Position numbers and translations under genes: made by a program. Of a stretch of 64,000 nt of DNA, positions 36,171 through 48,899 are shown one piece after another (the first letter of the stretch is position 1; each line of letters begins with the position of its first letter). This DNA is from Siphonodentalium dalli (Eukaryota; Mollusca; Scaphopoda; Gadilida; Siphonodentaliidae): assembly GCA_032622095.1 (NCBI GenBank), contig CP136063.1:77167980-77231979 (forward strand), given 5' to 3'. The notes beneath the pieces are model-generated. The model saw only the letters and a program-made list of their open reading frames with translations. It made no database searches and had not been told where the DNA came from.

Positions 36171-36548
36171 CTGTAAACAAACAAGATGTATATGTGATAC
36201 AGCTAGGTGTGCATGTATATCAAGGACATGTCGACAGGGAGTATGGTTATGCGGAAATATTGCATGAGAAATTGTGGATCATTTGGCGTCAAATCGGATT
36301 GTGGTTCTTCACAATATCAGAATGAATATAATAAGAAAAGCTCTTTATCGCTACGTGGTGTAGGAAAAAGAACTTGTATCGTCCGAGGCAATGTATCTGT
36401 ATCGCTTCAATCAGTATTTTTTTTCTCGGTGCAATATAGTCCATATATATATATTTCGTGGAATTATCCACTATTTTTTTTATCCCTGCAGCGTGTTTTT
36501 ACAAACATTTAATGAGTCTCCTTATAGCGCTGGCTATTTATAAATTTG

Positions 36549-36842
36549 CCGGAAGGGGTGATTATCCATATAGGTTTGTTCGTCCGGAAGGGGTGATTAT
36601 CCATATAGGTTTGTTCGTGGCTCGGAAGGGGTGATTATCCATATAGGTTTGTTCGTGGCTCGGAAGGAGTGATTATCCATATAGGTTTGTTCGTCCGGAA
36701 GGGGTGATTATCCATATAGGTTTGTTTGTGGCTCGGAAGGGGTGATTATCCATATAGGTTTGTTCGTCCGGAAGGGGTGATTATCCATATAGGTTTGTTC
36801 GTCCGGAAGGGGTGATTATCCATATAGGTTTGTTCGTGGCGC
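36549..36842. repeat. Minisatellite of 34/39 bp, eight copies
   Basis: Units begin GGAAGGGGTGATTATCCATA and end GGTTTGTTCG, in two length forms (with or without a GGCTC spacer). Near-identical copies. Intronic. Confidence 0.92.
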
Positions 36843-36984
36843 AAATTGCATGGTGGCTTTATATTATTTTCTCCCACATTGACGAAATAACCACCACTTT
36901 TCCTCAACCTGAAACCTGTTCTACTTTCCAACTAAACAGCTACAATTTACTAATCCTCAATTCTTACTGTCCGCTAATAGTGGC

Positions 36985-37345
36985 ACAATTAAGACGTCGC
37001 CTGGCTGATCCAGATTTTGGCCCGCTGTTCACTGGGCAGTGACTAATTAAGACGTCGCCTGGCTGATCCAGATTTTGACGCGATGTATATATTGGGCAGT
37101 GAATAATTAAGACGTCGCCCGGCTGATCCATATTTTGACGCGCTGTATATATACTGGACAGTGAATAATTAAGACGTCGCCTGGCTGATCCAGATTTTGA
37201 CGCGCTGTATATATACTGGGCAGTGAATAATTAAGACGTCGCCTGGCTGATCCAGATTTTGACGCGATGTATATATTGGGCAGTGAATAATTAAGACGTC
37301 GCCTGGCTGATCCAGATTTTGACGCGCTGTTCTCTGGGCAGTTAA
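36985..37345. repeat. Minisatellite of about 61 bp, six copies
   Basis: Units begin AATTAAGACGTCGCCTGGCT, continue with GATCCAGATTTTGACGCG and end CTGGGCAGTG. Differences are mainly the length of a TATATA stretch. Intronic. Confidence 0.92.
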
Positions 37346-37424
37346 TTGGAGCAAAGGGATCTATCCAAATTCTTACAGATAACTATACCTTTTTACATGG
37401 CGTCGGATTAGAATAATTTGTGGT

Positions 37425-39105
37425 CCCCTTGAGATAGACCCCTTGTGAAATACTATTTCAGAGTGAACAAGAATTAGTGTTATATGGACTGGCCCCCGTC
37501 GTATAGAACTCCAACGCTATTTCTATACACTTGTGCTTACCATCACAACATTTAATATAAGCTAAATTTCCCGATTTCGGGTATGGTGACCACCTACTCC
37601 ACTCTACCCGTATACAGGCATATCCGATTATGTAATTTTCAGGTGTTAGAATACCCGAAAATTGCCATATGTGGCCAAACTACACGACTTTGTGATCATT
37701 CGCTGGACAAGCTCGTGTTCGCAATCGTACACGCTAAAGCAATTACTTCCGTTGTGAGACACCGGGCCCAATTTAACCCATTAACCGTTTGGCGAAAACC
37801 CGGTGCCAATGCATTCTCTTATATATGCGAGGCGCCTCGCATATATGAGAGAACGCGTGGCCTAACAATATTTACCTTGACCATGCATGTAAGTCAGTGT
37901 CCCTATGGGAGACTCGCATATATAAGAGAATGCACTGGCACAGGGTGTTTAATGCTGCATCAGCGCAGTTAACGCCCCTTGGCTTTACGTGAATTTGCAC
38001 TCGCGGAAGCCCTACGAATATTTGTGCACCGGGCAAAGACCCCAGCTTCGATAAATACAGATTGATGGCAACAAACTTAAATAAATTGTATTAGGATTTA
38101 GATGATATTACGTGTGTGTTGCGAGATCATGCTTCGTTGTTTAACTGCTGATTCAACTTAATATCTCAGTAAGCAATGGACCACTTCCGCATTCACAAGC
38201 TGTCTGGTGCACGATTGTCAAACACCAAGGTAGAGGTCACGCAGAGGTCACGCCCGAGGACCAGTGTTCCCTTAAACATCACAGTATAGTGCACTATAGT
38301 TACATGTACTACGAATTGGAAGCCTGCATGGCTGAGTCCGGACAAGGACCAGCCTGTCCGCGACTTTCGCTTGTACAACAATAGGTTGCACCACGGGTGT
38401 TTGGATACCCCCCCCCCCCCCCCGACATTGAAATATGGGCATGTCGGAAACCAAATTGTGAAGAAAAAAATGTGTTGAACGAACAAATTACTTGACAATT
38501 CTAACAAACGACGGACGAAAATCCAACATTTTCAGATAAAGAAAGAAGGATAACTCTCGAACGGAAAGTGTGAACGACGTAACAAATTTCATTGAGATCC
38601 GATCACCCATGGTTGAGATATATGAGCGGACGGACGTAATCCAGTATACGTCCATCTTTTGGGATGGGGTATAATAATAGTACGTGTATAATACGTTTGA
38701 ATAATATATTACATATCAGACTATGTATACCTGGAAATATTTAGTATGAATATTTCCAGCAATAACTGCGAACTATCAACGTTATACGGCAAATCTCAAG
38801 TAACTATATGGCAATTGTTTCTGGTCCGAAACTTAACAGAACCAAAACGTGGTTACACGATGTCAACAGCATAACGGCGGTGACACATTAAGCAGGTATA
38901 GTTGGGTATAGCTATGCAAATTAACTTCACTGACCAATTAATTACGTAAGGAACGGACCATGGGTCACCATATACCCGAAATCGCCAAAATATAGCTTAT
39001 TTTTTAGATCGTAAGCACTGGTATGGTGAAATAGCATTGGAGTATTTGGCGAATTGAGTCAGTCAAAAACTTGATCACTCTGAAATAGTATATCCTTGAC
39101 ATTAC
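37425..39105. repeat. Widely spaced inverted repeat pair enclosing palindromes
   Basis: About 37430-37600 and about 38955-39095 are reverse complements: for example AATACTATTTCAGAGTGA at 37449 against TCACTCTGAAATAGTAT at 39078, and a CGATTTCGGGTATGGTGACC pair. Between them lie a TTAA followed by CCGTTTGGCG at 37781, a TATATATGCGAG palindrome at 37805-37862 plus a half copy to 37945, a 16-C tract at 38408-38423, and a reversed copy of the agatatctca repeat at about 38490-38660. Confidence 0.5.
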
Positions 39106-39132
39106 AATGAATCGTGCCGACAATTAGAGCAA

Positions 39133-39371
39133 GCAAGCCTTGAAATAGTGTGCCTGTCATTTGCAGAATGAGGTCCCCAGAGGGAGAACCAAATTCACCC
39201 TCTGTGAACCTTATTCTGCTGAGTTGTAAGCAGGATGAGGTCCCCAGAGGGTGAATTTGGTGATGCTATCCCGCTATATGTGATGCTAGCCCGCTATGCG
39301 GGGTAGCATCACTAAATTCACCCTCTGGGGACCTCATTCTGCAAATGACAGACACACTATATCAAGACTTG
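39133..39371. repeat. Nested foldback repeat, second copy
   Basis: Same structure as 35711-35964 (CAAGCCTTGA edges, GAATGAGGTCC hairpins) with one hairpin partly deleted and a short duplication of TGATGCTA. Lies in the intron between exons 2 and 3. Confidence 0.85.
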
Positions 39372-40007
39372 AGAGCAAGCGCATGCGCTCTTTATTAATA
39401 TGTGCTTATATAGTGATTGTTGGAAAACATTCCGCCCATTTATTAGATTATAGGTATCACAATCAAAATTAAAATGAATTGAATTAACGTCATAATGTCC
39501 CAGTGTACCGCATGCTGAAGTTCTGATCAGAATCGTACACGATAAGGAATGCCAAAGCAAATTGACTTGTGGACTTGTTTGGTTTAAAGATGTTTTAATA
39601 GTAAATTAATATATAGAGACTGGGGGATGGGAGGACAAGTTCTTGAAACTTAGATGTACCTCCGCTCCCCATAATACAGAATAAGTATAACAACATGCAT
39701 GAACAATATTTTAAATGGGATAGGTTTGGCACGACGGGTGCATGCATACAATGTTAATTAAATATGATATATATATATATATAACTATACTATCATGTAT
39801 TACTGTTGTGTGAGGGTGTGGTGTGTGAGGGGGTGAATATGTGTGGGGTGCAAGTAGACGACATATAGGTCATGTGGTTTATTAAGGGGTGCTGGTGGTG
39901 GGGGTTACATGTGTTAAGGATGGCCCATATAATAAACAGGGGGATTTGTGCGTGAACGTTGGACTTATAATGACTGTATATTAAGGGACTTGCTGCATTA
40001 TACTCAC

Positions 40008-40180
40008 CTACTGAGTCCAGAGACCGTTAGTCTCATGAGGTAATCGCATTGACCAGTACATGCGCCACTAGACGAACCTGGGGACTGGTCACAACAACCG
40101 CCATCAATTGTTCGACCTTCGGGGTTCTCAAATTTGAGCAACTTCACTGTAAGCACACCTCTGCTCTCAGCCAACTCCAC
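40008..40180 (-). CDS. Exon 2: first half of the MNNL (Notch-ligand N-terminal) domain
   Basis: 173 bp, phase 0 in and phase 2 out, residues 21-77. The acceptor follows a long T tract ending ACCACAG; the donor is AG|GTGAGT. The peptide has the MNNL hallmarks in order: an alternating hydrophobic strand (GVLTVKLLKFENP, as in the FELKL..F.N of Delta/Jagged), then GR, then a CC pair at residues 49-50, then C61 and C65. The usual fourth-strand FRVCLK motif is changed to YLMRLTV, which removes one canonical cysteine. In known ligands this domain is the C2-like N-terminal module that helps bind Notch and membrane lipids. Identification is by recognised pattern; no search was run. Confidence 0.85.
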
Positions 40181-40696
40181 CTGTGGTAAAAAAAATGTTG
40201 TCAATATAGGTGAGTCGTCCCAGAAGAACAAAAGGCAGCTGATCTAGTTTGGGTGGATTTTATATAGGAGGATGCCACCCCATACTCAACAAGAATCGTG
40301 AATTCCAGTTAACAGAAAGGGGTGCATCATGCATAACGGTTAAGAAAATATAGGATCCAAGTTATGGTTATTTAACACTAATAAGACTGAAAGTATACGC
40401 GAATATCAAAAATCAGGGTGAACAAAGAATTAAAGACATATTATGCACTAGTTCGGGTACGTAAAACTGGTCAGTTAGTATTCAGGAACCATGTCATCAG
40501 GGGGAATGTAGCATTCTACTAACATAACCGAAAAACAGAAGCAAATCGACCGTATCATTCCAAAGAAAACATCGTCTGAACTACACTCAAATGTAAATAT
40601 TTACTTCCAATTCGGGACGCAACTATCGGCGATAAACTTACGAAGATGATTTCGCCATCTCGAGTCCCTGCATTTCATTAATGCATAAGGAAGGCG

Positions 40697-42931
40697 GTGC
40701 GTTGTCAATTTGGATATATAGAATCCCTGACAAGTGTTAAAGTAGCAAAAGCCAGTGGCGATGACGGTATCAGCCCAAAAATTATAAAGAATTGCGCAAC
40801 GGCCCTAGCAAGTCCTATGTGCTATATATTTAACGAATTGTTAAAACATTCCTATTTCCCTGATGAGTGGAAGAGAGCAAAAGTTTGTCCCATCTTTAAA
40901 ACAGGAGATCCAAGTATGCCATCGAATTATCGTCCGATTTCATTGCTAAGTTGCCTCTCAAAAATATTTGAGAAATGTATCTTTCGATATTTATCAAAAT
41001 ACTTATACGAAAATAAGCTCCTAACAGATTTACAATCGGGTTTCACTCCAAATGAAAATACTGTATTCCAACTAACAGACATATATCACTATCTTATTTC
41101 ATCTTTAGACGAAGGAAAAGAAATAAGGTATCTTTTCTGTGACATCAGCAAAGCTTTTGTTAAAGTTTGGCATAAGGGATTATTGTCCAAACTAAGTAAC
41201 CTAGGTGTGTGTGAAAACACATACGACATTTTGAAAAATTATTTGGAAAATCGACAACAAAGAGTCATTTTGGAAACTACCCAGTCGTCTTGGAAATCTG
41301 TAGAATCTGGTGTCACCCAAGGGTGATACTGGGTCCCCTACTATTCTTGATATACATCAATGATATAGCAGACGATATAACAAGTAATATCCGACTTTTT
41401 GTCGACGATACCTCCATTTTTCTAGCAGTAGAAGATCCCACAATGGCTGCTGACGTCCTAAACAAAGATATATCGAAAATACACGATTGGTCTAACAAAT
41501 GGCTCGTTAAATTTAACCCATCCAAAACTGAATCCCTCTTAGTCAGCAGGAAAGAAATTAAACCTATGGCCACCCCCATCTCAAAATGGCACATCAGCCA
41601 ATATGCGAAGTAGCGACATATAAACACCTAGGTCTAACCTTTAGTTCCGATGGTAAATGGAAATACCATATCGCAGATATTGAAAAACGAGCTTATAGTA
41701 GGTTGTCCCTGCTGAGGAGGCATGAATTTAACCTTGACAGGAGGTCACTAGAAAGAATATATTTATCATTTATTCGTCCTGTCCTGGAGTATGCCTCCTC
41801 AGTTTGGGACAACTGGAGCAACGAAGAAGCTAATGAATTAGAAGAAATCCAATACGAAGCCGCAAGAATCGTAACTGGCGCGACAAGAAGTTGTAGTAAA
41901 GCGGGCTTGCTCCACGAAACTGGGTGGGAGACACTTACGAATAGACGCCAATAAACCAAGCTAACCCAATTTTTCAAAATGATGAAAAAGTCAACACCCG
42001 CCTACCTATACATATATGTTCCCCCTATATCAGGGAGTCTAACAAATTACGACTTCAGACCTAAAGACATGAAACCGGTTTTTTTGTAATACTGAATCAT
42101 ATAAAAAATCCTTTTTACCTGCAGCTGTGAGTCTATGGAATGATCTACCACCGGAGGCTAAAAACTGTGAAACCATATCGGACTTCAAATCTTTTCTTAA
42201 CACTGACCTCGTCGTGAGCCCCCGTTACATGGAATTTGCTTACACAAGACGAAGTCAAATTTTTCATTGTCGACTACGACTAGGGTGTAGCAATCTGAAC
42301 TACGACTTATATCTCAATCATTTGCAAGACAATCAATATTGTATATGTGGCGAAGTTGAAACAGTATCACACTTCTTGCACTATTGCCCAGTCTTTGAAG
42401 CCGAGAGAGATATATGTCTCAGCAACCTTAATAATTTGGAAACAAAAACACTCTTAGAAGGTTCAAAATCACTTCCCTTATCCAAAAGCATTGAGATATT
42501 CGCTAACATTCAGAAATATATAGAACTAACTGGCAGATTCAAGCCATATTATGCACAGACCTGATGTATACGATCTCGGGCTATGTATGGAACAAATTAA
42601 AAACGCATTAAAATCAAAATTAAACTAAGTGTAACATCAATCCCAAAAGTACCCTGCCAAAACCTGCTACGATTGAGGGGGGGGGCTATTATAATTAACA
42701 ATAACAATAGTAATTTCTTGAGCTGTATACATTCATATACATCGAAATGTACATTCTAGTTTTGTCTGTATGAAACGGTCACCATTCATTATTTCATACG
42801 TGTAGGAGATGGCTTAAGATAAGCATTATGCTTACTGCCAAATCCCATTATAACCATCAATATCTCTCATCATCATACCGTGAATTTTGTACATTATATT
42901 GGTTAAAATAAAATATGTTTAAAAAAAAAAA
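40697..42931 (+). pseudogene. Jockey/CR1-type non-LTR retrotransposon, 5'-truncated and broken
   Basis: Reverse transcriptase in order: AKASGDDGISPKIIKNC, WKRAKVCPIFKTGDP, NYRPISLLSCLSKIFEKC, LQSGFTPNENT, FCDISKAFVKVWH (motif A), then a frameshift at about 41320 within the GVTQG/ILGPLLF block. These are followed by LFVDDTSIFL (catalytic DD present, but V for A in FADD), WLVKFNPSKTESL, a second frameshift near 41585, YKHLGLTFSSDGKW and ERIYLSFIRPVLEYASSVWD. A stop codon comes at 41952, with a further shift near 42088. The C-terminal Cys/His segment is CICGEVETVSHFLHYC. A run of 12 A at 42918-42931 marks the 3' end. Endonuclease and ORF1 are missing. It lies in intron 1 of the MNNL gene, opposite to it. 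Confidence 0.88.
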
Positions 42932-43859
42932 TCACTTTAAATGCGACAAGCGACTGACTTAGTCGCTGATTGGTACAAGATAGCTGCTAATATTATAAGT
43001 ATTGGATTGACAGCTGTGGAAAGGTAATTTTTTATTGCTTATTTGTTTGAGATAATGGGACGATATATAGAGAGCGAATGGTCCATCATCAGTAGACAAA
43101 AAAAGAAGCGGAATTCTTTCAACCATTCGACTAATACCACACGTTTGCGTTCCGTATAGCGATATTACCATGGCCATGTCACCAGAACGCATCTAACGGC
43201 GAGTTTCTCATTCCTTGTGTACCTAATCTGTCTCTAATTTGCGGTAATCCATATAGGGTTGGTTTACCAGACGCATCAATAAATATTGTGTCGTAAGAGA
43301 TCACAAACAAACCATTGGTAACACTTTCTTGAGTCGTGTACCAATTTGTTTACACGCACTCAACTAATCTCAATTGATTGGTTACAGACCTTGAATTTGT
43401 GTGCTGATACATTCCTTCATCGCTCATAAAAGTTTTCTCATCGACAGACGCCAAAATGAGAAGTATTCGGCATGTGAAGACGCAGAACGGTTTCCAACTG
43501 ACCTCAGTCCAATTCAAATATTTTGGCGTCGTTACAGATGCTTTTAAAATGAACATTGCCATATAAGCTGTCGTCTCCCATTGTTAGGAACCTTATATAT
43601 CTGGTCGGCGCACGCACATTGTGTATATTAAAAGACTGGTTTCAGCTCAAAACTCAAGCAAGGCTGGGGTGTGGCTAAATACGCCCGATAGTTTTACTTG
43701 TAATTTACTTGTAAATTGCAATTAAATTAAAATTTAAAAAGGGCCATAATAACTCACGAAACATTAATTGGATGAAACACGTGTTTAAACTTGGCCTGCT
43801 TTTTTGTTTTTGGTTGAGGAACATACATACCAACTTTGTTTCTGATCAAATAATTCACT

Positions 43860-44150
43860 CGTTTCAGAGTGAGTGCCCACTCATTGGCTATTGAAACGGG
43901 CCGCCGAGCTAAATCAGATACATGGGAAAGTAAAAGTCTTTGTCCGCACTGCGTCGTTCAAGTGGAAGACGAAAAACACTCCCTACTTTACTGCCCCCTG
44001 TTCTCGGACGAACGCTCTGAATTATTTGATTATCTGCGGGGCATATCGCCTGCGATTAACTTATTACCCGACACTCAATTATATAACACTCCAGTCGGAA
44101 TATTCGATAATGACATCACACCGCGGGGAAAGATATAGTACCATTAAATA
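43860..44150 (+). pseudogene. C-terminal tail of a non-LTR retrotransposon ORF2
   Basis: An open frame with HSLAIETGRRA, then LCPHCVVQVEDEKHSLLYCP and FSDERSELFDYL. This order is the known post-RT Cys/His region (CP-C---EDE-H-L--CP---R--LF) of invertebrate non-LTR elements. No upstream reverse transcriptase found, so it is a 5'-truncated fragment distinct from the element at 40.7 kb. Confidence 0.65.
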
Positions 44151-44355
44151 AATTATGTTGTTTTATCAGACAACTTACCAGAAAATTGGATCACCGCTGA
44201 GCTGAGCACATGTACGATTCTTGTTAATTCGGCGCTGGTGGGTGTGGGAGACGGACCTGTGTCTCGTGGGTTTCCCCACACCGAGCCCCGGTCAGTCGCC
44301 CTCACACACAGCGCTGAATTGACCAAGTTGGAGATGAATTATTATCATGTTACCC

Positions 44356-44359
<4 letters not shown>

Positions 44360-44390
<31 letters not shown>

Positions 44391-44512
44391 TGTACGTATG
44401 TGTGTATGTACGCGGGTATATGTATGTATGTGCATGTGCATGTATGCATGTATGTATGTGTATATGTATATATATGTATGTATATATGTATGTATATGTG
44501 CGCATGTATGTG
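44360..44512. repeat. (TATG)n / (TGTA)n microsatellite
   Basis: About 150 bp of TATG/TGTA tetramers with scattered substitutions. All six frames across it are open or nearly so; these are repeat artefacts. Confidence 0.95.
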
Positions 44513-44957
44513 TGTCCCTCTTGTCTGCACCTCTTGACATTGAATGTGTTATGTGTTTTATATATATATGGCTCTATTGTCGCATTATACTTGTATATAT
44601 GTGATTTATGGGCAATAAAACATTGATAAAACATTGGTAATCTGGTAATGAGATATATCCATCTCACAGGTGCCGCAACCTATATATCCGTTTCACAGGT
44701 GCCGCAACCTGATGATTTGGCCGCCGAGCGCAGCGGGGGTTAAAAAGTTATCTCCTATATACTGCCGATTTCTAGGTTCATCTTTGTATGTGTTATGCAT
44801 ACTACATTTATATATGTGTATTTCCTGTTTCTATGTTTAATTGACATATCATGTTTATGTAATGTACTATCTATTTGTTATATGTACTCATGTGTTATGT
44901 GACAATGTGGTCACGATTGACATATTATCAATAAAGACATTAAAGACATTAATAATC

Positions 44958-45300
44958 CAAACTGGGGTTATCGGTCGGAAACCAAAATGTTATGGTATCG
45001 GGTCAAAAAAGTCGAAAAATGGCAGTAACTGGTGTAAAAATAATTGAACGGAACCCATATCTGAATTTGGCATGTATTATTTAGTTGAGAAACACACACA
45101 CATCAACTTTGATTCAGACCAAATAAACCAAACTGGCTGGAGTTATCGGTCGGAAATCAAAATGGTATGCAATCGGGCAAATTCTAAGTCGGAAAAAAGG
45201 GCCGCAACTTTTGTAAAATAATTTGACGGACCCATATTTGAATTTGGCTTGTATTTTAGCTGCGGAACACACAAACCAAGTTTGGTTCAGATCAAATAAT
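44958..45300. repeat. Two tandem copies of a repeat of about 168 bp
   Basis: Each unit has AAACTGG...GTTATCGGTCGGAAA, CAAAATG, a GACGGACCCATAT-like middle and AACTTTG(A/G)TTCAGA(C/T)CAAATAA at the end. A partial related unit occurs at 43740-43860. Confidence 0.75.
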
Positions 45301-45344
45301 TATACCCCAACTTTCGTCTAGCCGCCCGGATTTTATCCCTGTTT

Positions 45345-45890
45345 TTTCCGTCCGTCCGTCCGTCCGTCCATCCTTCCGTGCAGATATCTCAAACACCGGT
45401 TGTCGGATCTGAATTAAATTTGGTGTGGATTTTCACTACTATAAAGGCATTCAATGTTTTCTCCGGAAGTTCCGTTCTAGAGTTATTCATCTTTGTTTTC
45501 ATGTCTTTTTTTGTCCGTCCGAGCAGATATCTCAAACATATGGTGTCGGATCTCAATGCAATTTGGTATGGATATCCACTACTATGAGGTCAATCAATTG
45601 AGTGTTCAATCGTTTTGTTTTGGTTTACTTTTCTAGAGTTATTCATCTTTGTTTATTTGGAAGAGGTTTGTTTGTCTGTATCTCCACCACCGGTTGACAG
45701 ACATCAATGACATTTGGTATGTATGTTCACTACTATGATAGCAATCAATTGAGTGTTCAATCGTTTTGTTCATGTTTTCCGTTCTAGAGTTCTTTATCTT
45801 GTTTATATGAAAATAGTGGGGTTTATTTTTTCGTCCGAGCAGATATCGCAACCAAACCATGTCAGATCGAATTTGCCACTGTGGGGGGTA
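45345..45890. repeat. Tandem repeat of about 155 bp with (GTCC)n start
   Basis: Begins with a CCGTCCGTCCGTCC run. Then four diverged units follow, each with GCAGATATCTCAAAC, GTCGGATCT, AATTTGGT, TCACTACTAT and TTCTAGAGTTATTCATCTTT. A single reversed copy lies at 38490-38660. Common type of dispersed repeat in molluscs and relatives (inference). Confidence 0.7.
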
Positions 45891-46670
45891 CGCCAGCACC
45901 ACGTTGTTCAAACTGGAGTTACACGCCGGACACCCCAAAACAAAAACTTAGTAGCGAGTTTGCGATTTCAAACCGGTAGTATACGTGTACGTATTTGGGT
46001 AGCCACCCGTACCGGTACACGTTTTGTAATCGAAAACTGTTTCACGGGTATAATTCAGCATATCGACTGGTAATGTATGGTGAGAGCAAACTGCAAACAA
46101 ATTCATATATGCTATATATGTATAGAGAAAGTGTTATTCACATTCGCTTTATTGGCCGACATTATACTTATAGTTATCGAGACAATTGGCCTCTTGATAA
46201 TCAGTTGCATTCATCAGGGACGAGGCAGCAGTGCATGGGAAGGGGTTGGTGGTTTTTATTTCACTCATTGTGGTAACATTTTCAATTGAATTTTACTAAT
46301 GATTTCATTTACCGATCGATTGGTGACTAAAATAATTTGAAAAATCAGACTGACAAAATGGGTTATGATAGATCTAATATACCATTAAATTTTCCAAACA
46401 ATATTCGGTGTAAAGTGTATTGTATTTAGACCCATGGTCCAATAATGGTCTAGGCCTACATGTAGTTGCAACCAAACAGCAGACCGAATTGCCCCTTATA
46501 TTAGTCGAAGAATATTTAGTAATATAGTTGGGTTGGACTGTTACAACATGCATGGGAGGATCAGGACTCAAACGTGTGGACGTTTATTCCAAGAATTGAG
46601 ATGTTTGTCTGCATGGATCTAAACGCGGAGGTAGGTTGGCAAGTTCAACTTGGAAAAGACAAAGAGCGTT

Positions 46671-46900
46671 CAATGATATTATATTCATTAAATGGTCTGA
46701 ATAAAGAGCGTTTTCTTCACTTCTGTGTGAAACTCAGGAAACAAATGAAACTCGCTCAGACTATGATAAGATGTTGCACAGAGTATAAGTTCTATGTATC
46801 GGTACTTCGTGTCTTTGTCAACCTATAATAATCCCATTGCAATATTCATCATGTTTAAGGTTCAAGTGCGCCATGTCCGTACAAAAGGTAAAATCTATTA
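46671..46900 (+). repeat. Partial R1-like repeat with AAAGAGCGTT module
   Basis: The module at 46671-46713 is followed by unrelated sequence and a GGTTCAAGTGCGCCATGTCCG end, like the R1 family. The short open frames here are not credible genes. Confidence 0.5.
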
Positions 46901-48392
46901 AATTGAGAAATCAGGCACCACCCATATACGATAAAGTAACTAAACGGTTGTATGCAAAAAGTTTAATATATGTATAAGTATAGGATTGTGGCTGAAATAA
47001 CTGTTCATTATTTCGGCGAATGGATCGATTGATGCCGCAGGCCGAGATCGTTCTGGCCTGGTCCAATCAGTCACCTCTGATCATAATGGATTAATCCAAA
47101 ATTGGACCAGCACACCCGAGTCGTACCACGTGGTCCTCCCCGTCCAACCGTTCATTGGCGTGACTTCTTGACACAGTGTCAACATAATGGACTGGCAATG
47201 CCCCATTGCTTCACTGGACACGACGTTTTTGCTCTTATATTCCGGGTATTGTATTCAATTATTTATCTCTTATAGCACCCGTACCAACCTCGATACTTTC
47301 ATATATAATGTAATCATGTATGTACATGTAAGTCATATAAAATTAATCGTTCAAAGTGAAATAACCGTCCATTAAGTAATTTAAGTTCGATGTTGAGTGT
47401 GCGTTATATTAAAATAATGGTTCGTTTTTTTGTAAAATAATGTACGATCCATTATCCTACAATGTACATGTATTAACAGGACGCGGAGAACAAAGGAGTT
47501 TCGTCATGGTCATATTTTAATTCCACAATATACAAATGTCTTTTTATGTAATGGTCGAGACTGCATCTGGCACAAAATAGTCAATCTCTTAACCATAATA
47601 TGTCATTATTGGCGAGAACGCAGTTGTTTGTGAAATTATAAATTTATATGGTAGGTGCACCAACTAATACAAATTTAGTAATAAAATACACACAAACAAG
47701 GCTTAGTTGTAAACCATATCGATAGATTGTCTGTCCCAAAATGGCCGCCAAAAATAGACAAAATAAAATGAAATTTACAATTTGTAGAAAATTGAATAGG
47801 TAGTGAACAAGTTTTCGAATTATGCGAGGAAGAGTGGTTTCATATTATAAGGGAAACTATTGATAAGAGATGAACAAATTCCCCCTAATGTATCTCGCGA
47901 GAGAGCAAGCGAAAGCAGGGTCTGAAACAACGGTTAAACTGTTAATCAAATACTGTAACACACCAGAAGCTGAAAGCTGCACATACTAGCATTCGTATCT
48001 GCATCCAATTTTTCAAAATATTGTATACATATACAATGAGATATAATTTCCCCCAGAAAGCTATTACACGAACCGAACATGTGTTTTGTCGGCAATTTGG
48101 CTGCACAATGTAATACCATTTAAGCTGATATTATTAATATATCGGTGAACTAAATCTTGACTTTCGAGTCAATGTTGAAATTTTGGTAGACGTGTCCATG
48201 ACAGCTCATTGTCTAGCTTTATTCCATACCAATTTTGTTAATCTACTGGAGCAACTTTTATTATAACAATTGACAGACAGTCACAATACAGGACTTGGAT
48301 ACCTTAGGTGTTGATATATATGCAACTAATTCACTAATCGACTCGATGGACTGATGGCAGTTATTTTATATCCGTTAATAATCACATTAAAG
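46901..48392. other. No recognisable feature
   Basis: AT-rich intronic sequence. No gene, clear repeat or RNA structure seen. Confidence 0.35.
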
Positions 48393-48830
48393 CCACATGG
48401 CGGTTTGCGCTCCAAAATATTATTCGGTTTTGAATTGTTCCCGTTATGAAAATAGGTAGAGGCTACCTTTCTAGGAGCATTATGTAACCCAAAATGACGC
48501 ATTGAAGTAATGAAACACACAACTGTGAACACAGCGTTTGGGTCCCGAACAAAAAAAAACAGCCAGCCATTTGCACGATATGGAAGAGAAAGAGCGTTCC
48601 GCGTTAGTCTATTCCTGACGTGATATAAATAAAGAGCGTTTTTTCTTACTTCCGGCGAAAAATTGAAAACGGCTGTGACTTTGGAATGTGTTTTTCAGAG
48701 AATATGAAGCCGGTATATCAATATTTCGTGCATTTATCGATATATCGTATCCACTTCTACAAATTACGCGTAGACAAAATTTGGAGGCTCCAATGGAGCC
48801 ATGTCCGTTTAATGTTTGAGACATTCACTC
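48393..48830 (+). repeat. Dispersed repeat family R1, direct copy
   Basis: Starts with CATGGCGGTTTGCGCTCCAA, carries the AAAGAGCGTT module at 48589-48641 and ends at CCATGTCCGTTTAATG. Homologous to 3632-4078. Confidence 0.75.
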
Positions 48831-48899
48831 TTTCTTTTCACATGCACACAATGGTCTAGGGTTTATGGTCTTAGTTACATCAGGAAAAGTATATTTATT

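Noticed and set aside
36549-37345. Regularly spaced repeats resembling a CRISPR array
   Set aside because: Head-to-tail minisatellites without unique spacers, in an animal intron.
44238-44667. Five overlapping frames of Tyr/Met/Val/Cys or His/Thr/Ile peptides
   Set aside because: Produced by the TATG microsatellite, which is open in every frame.
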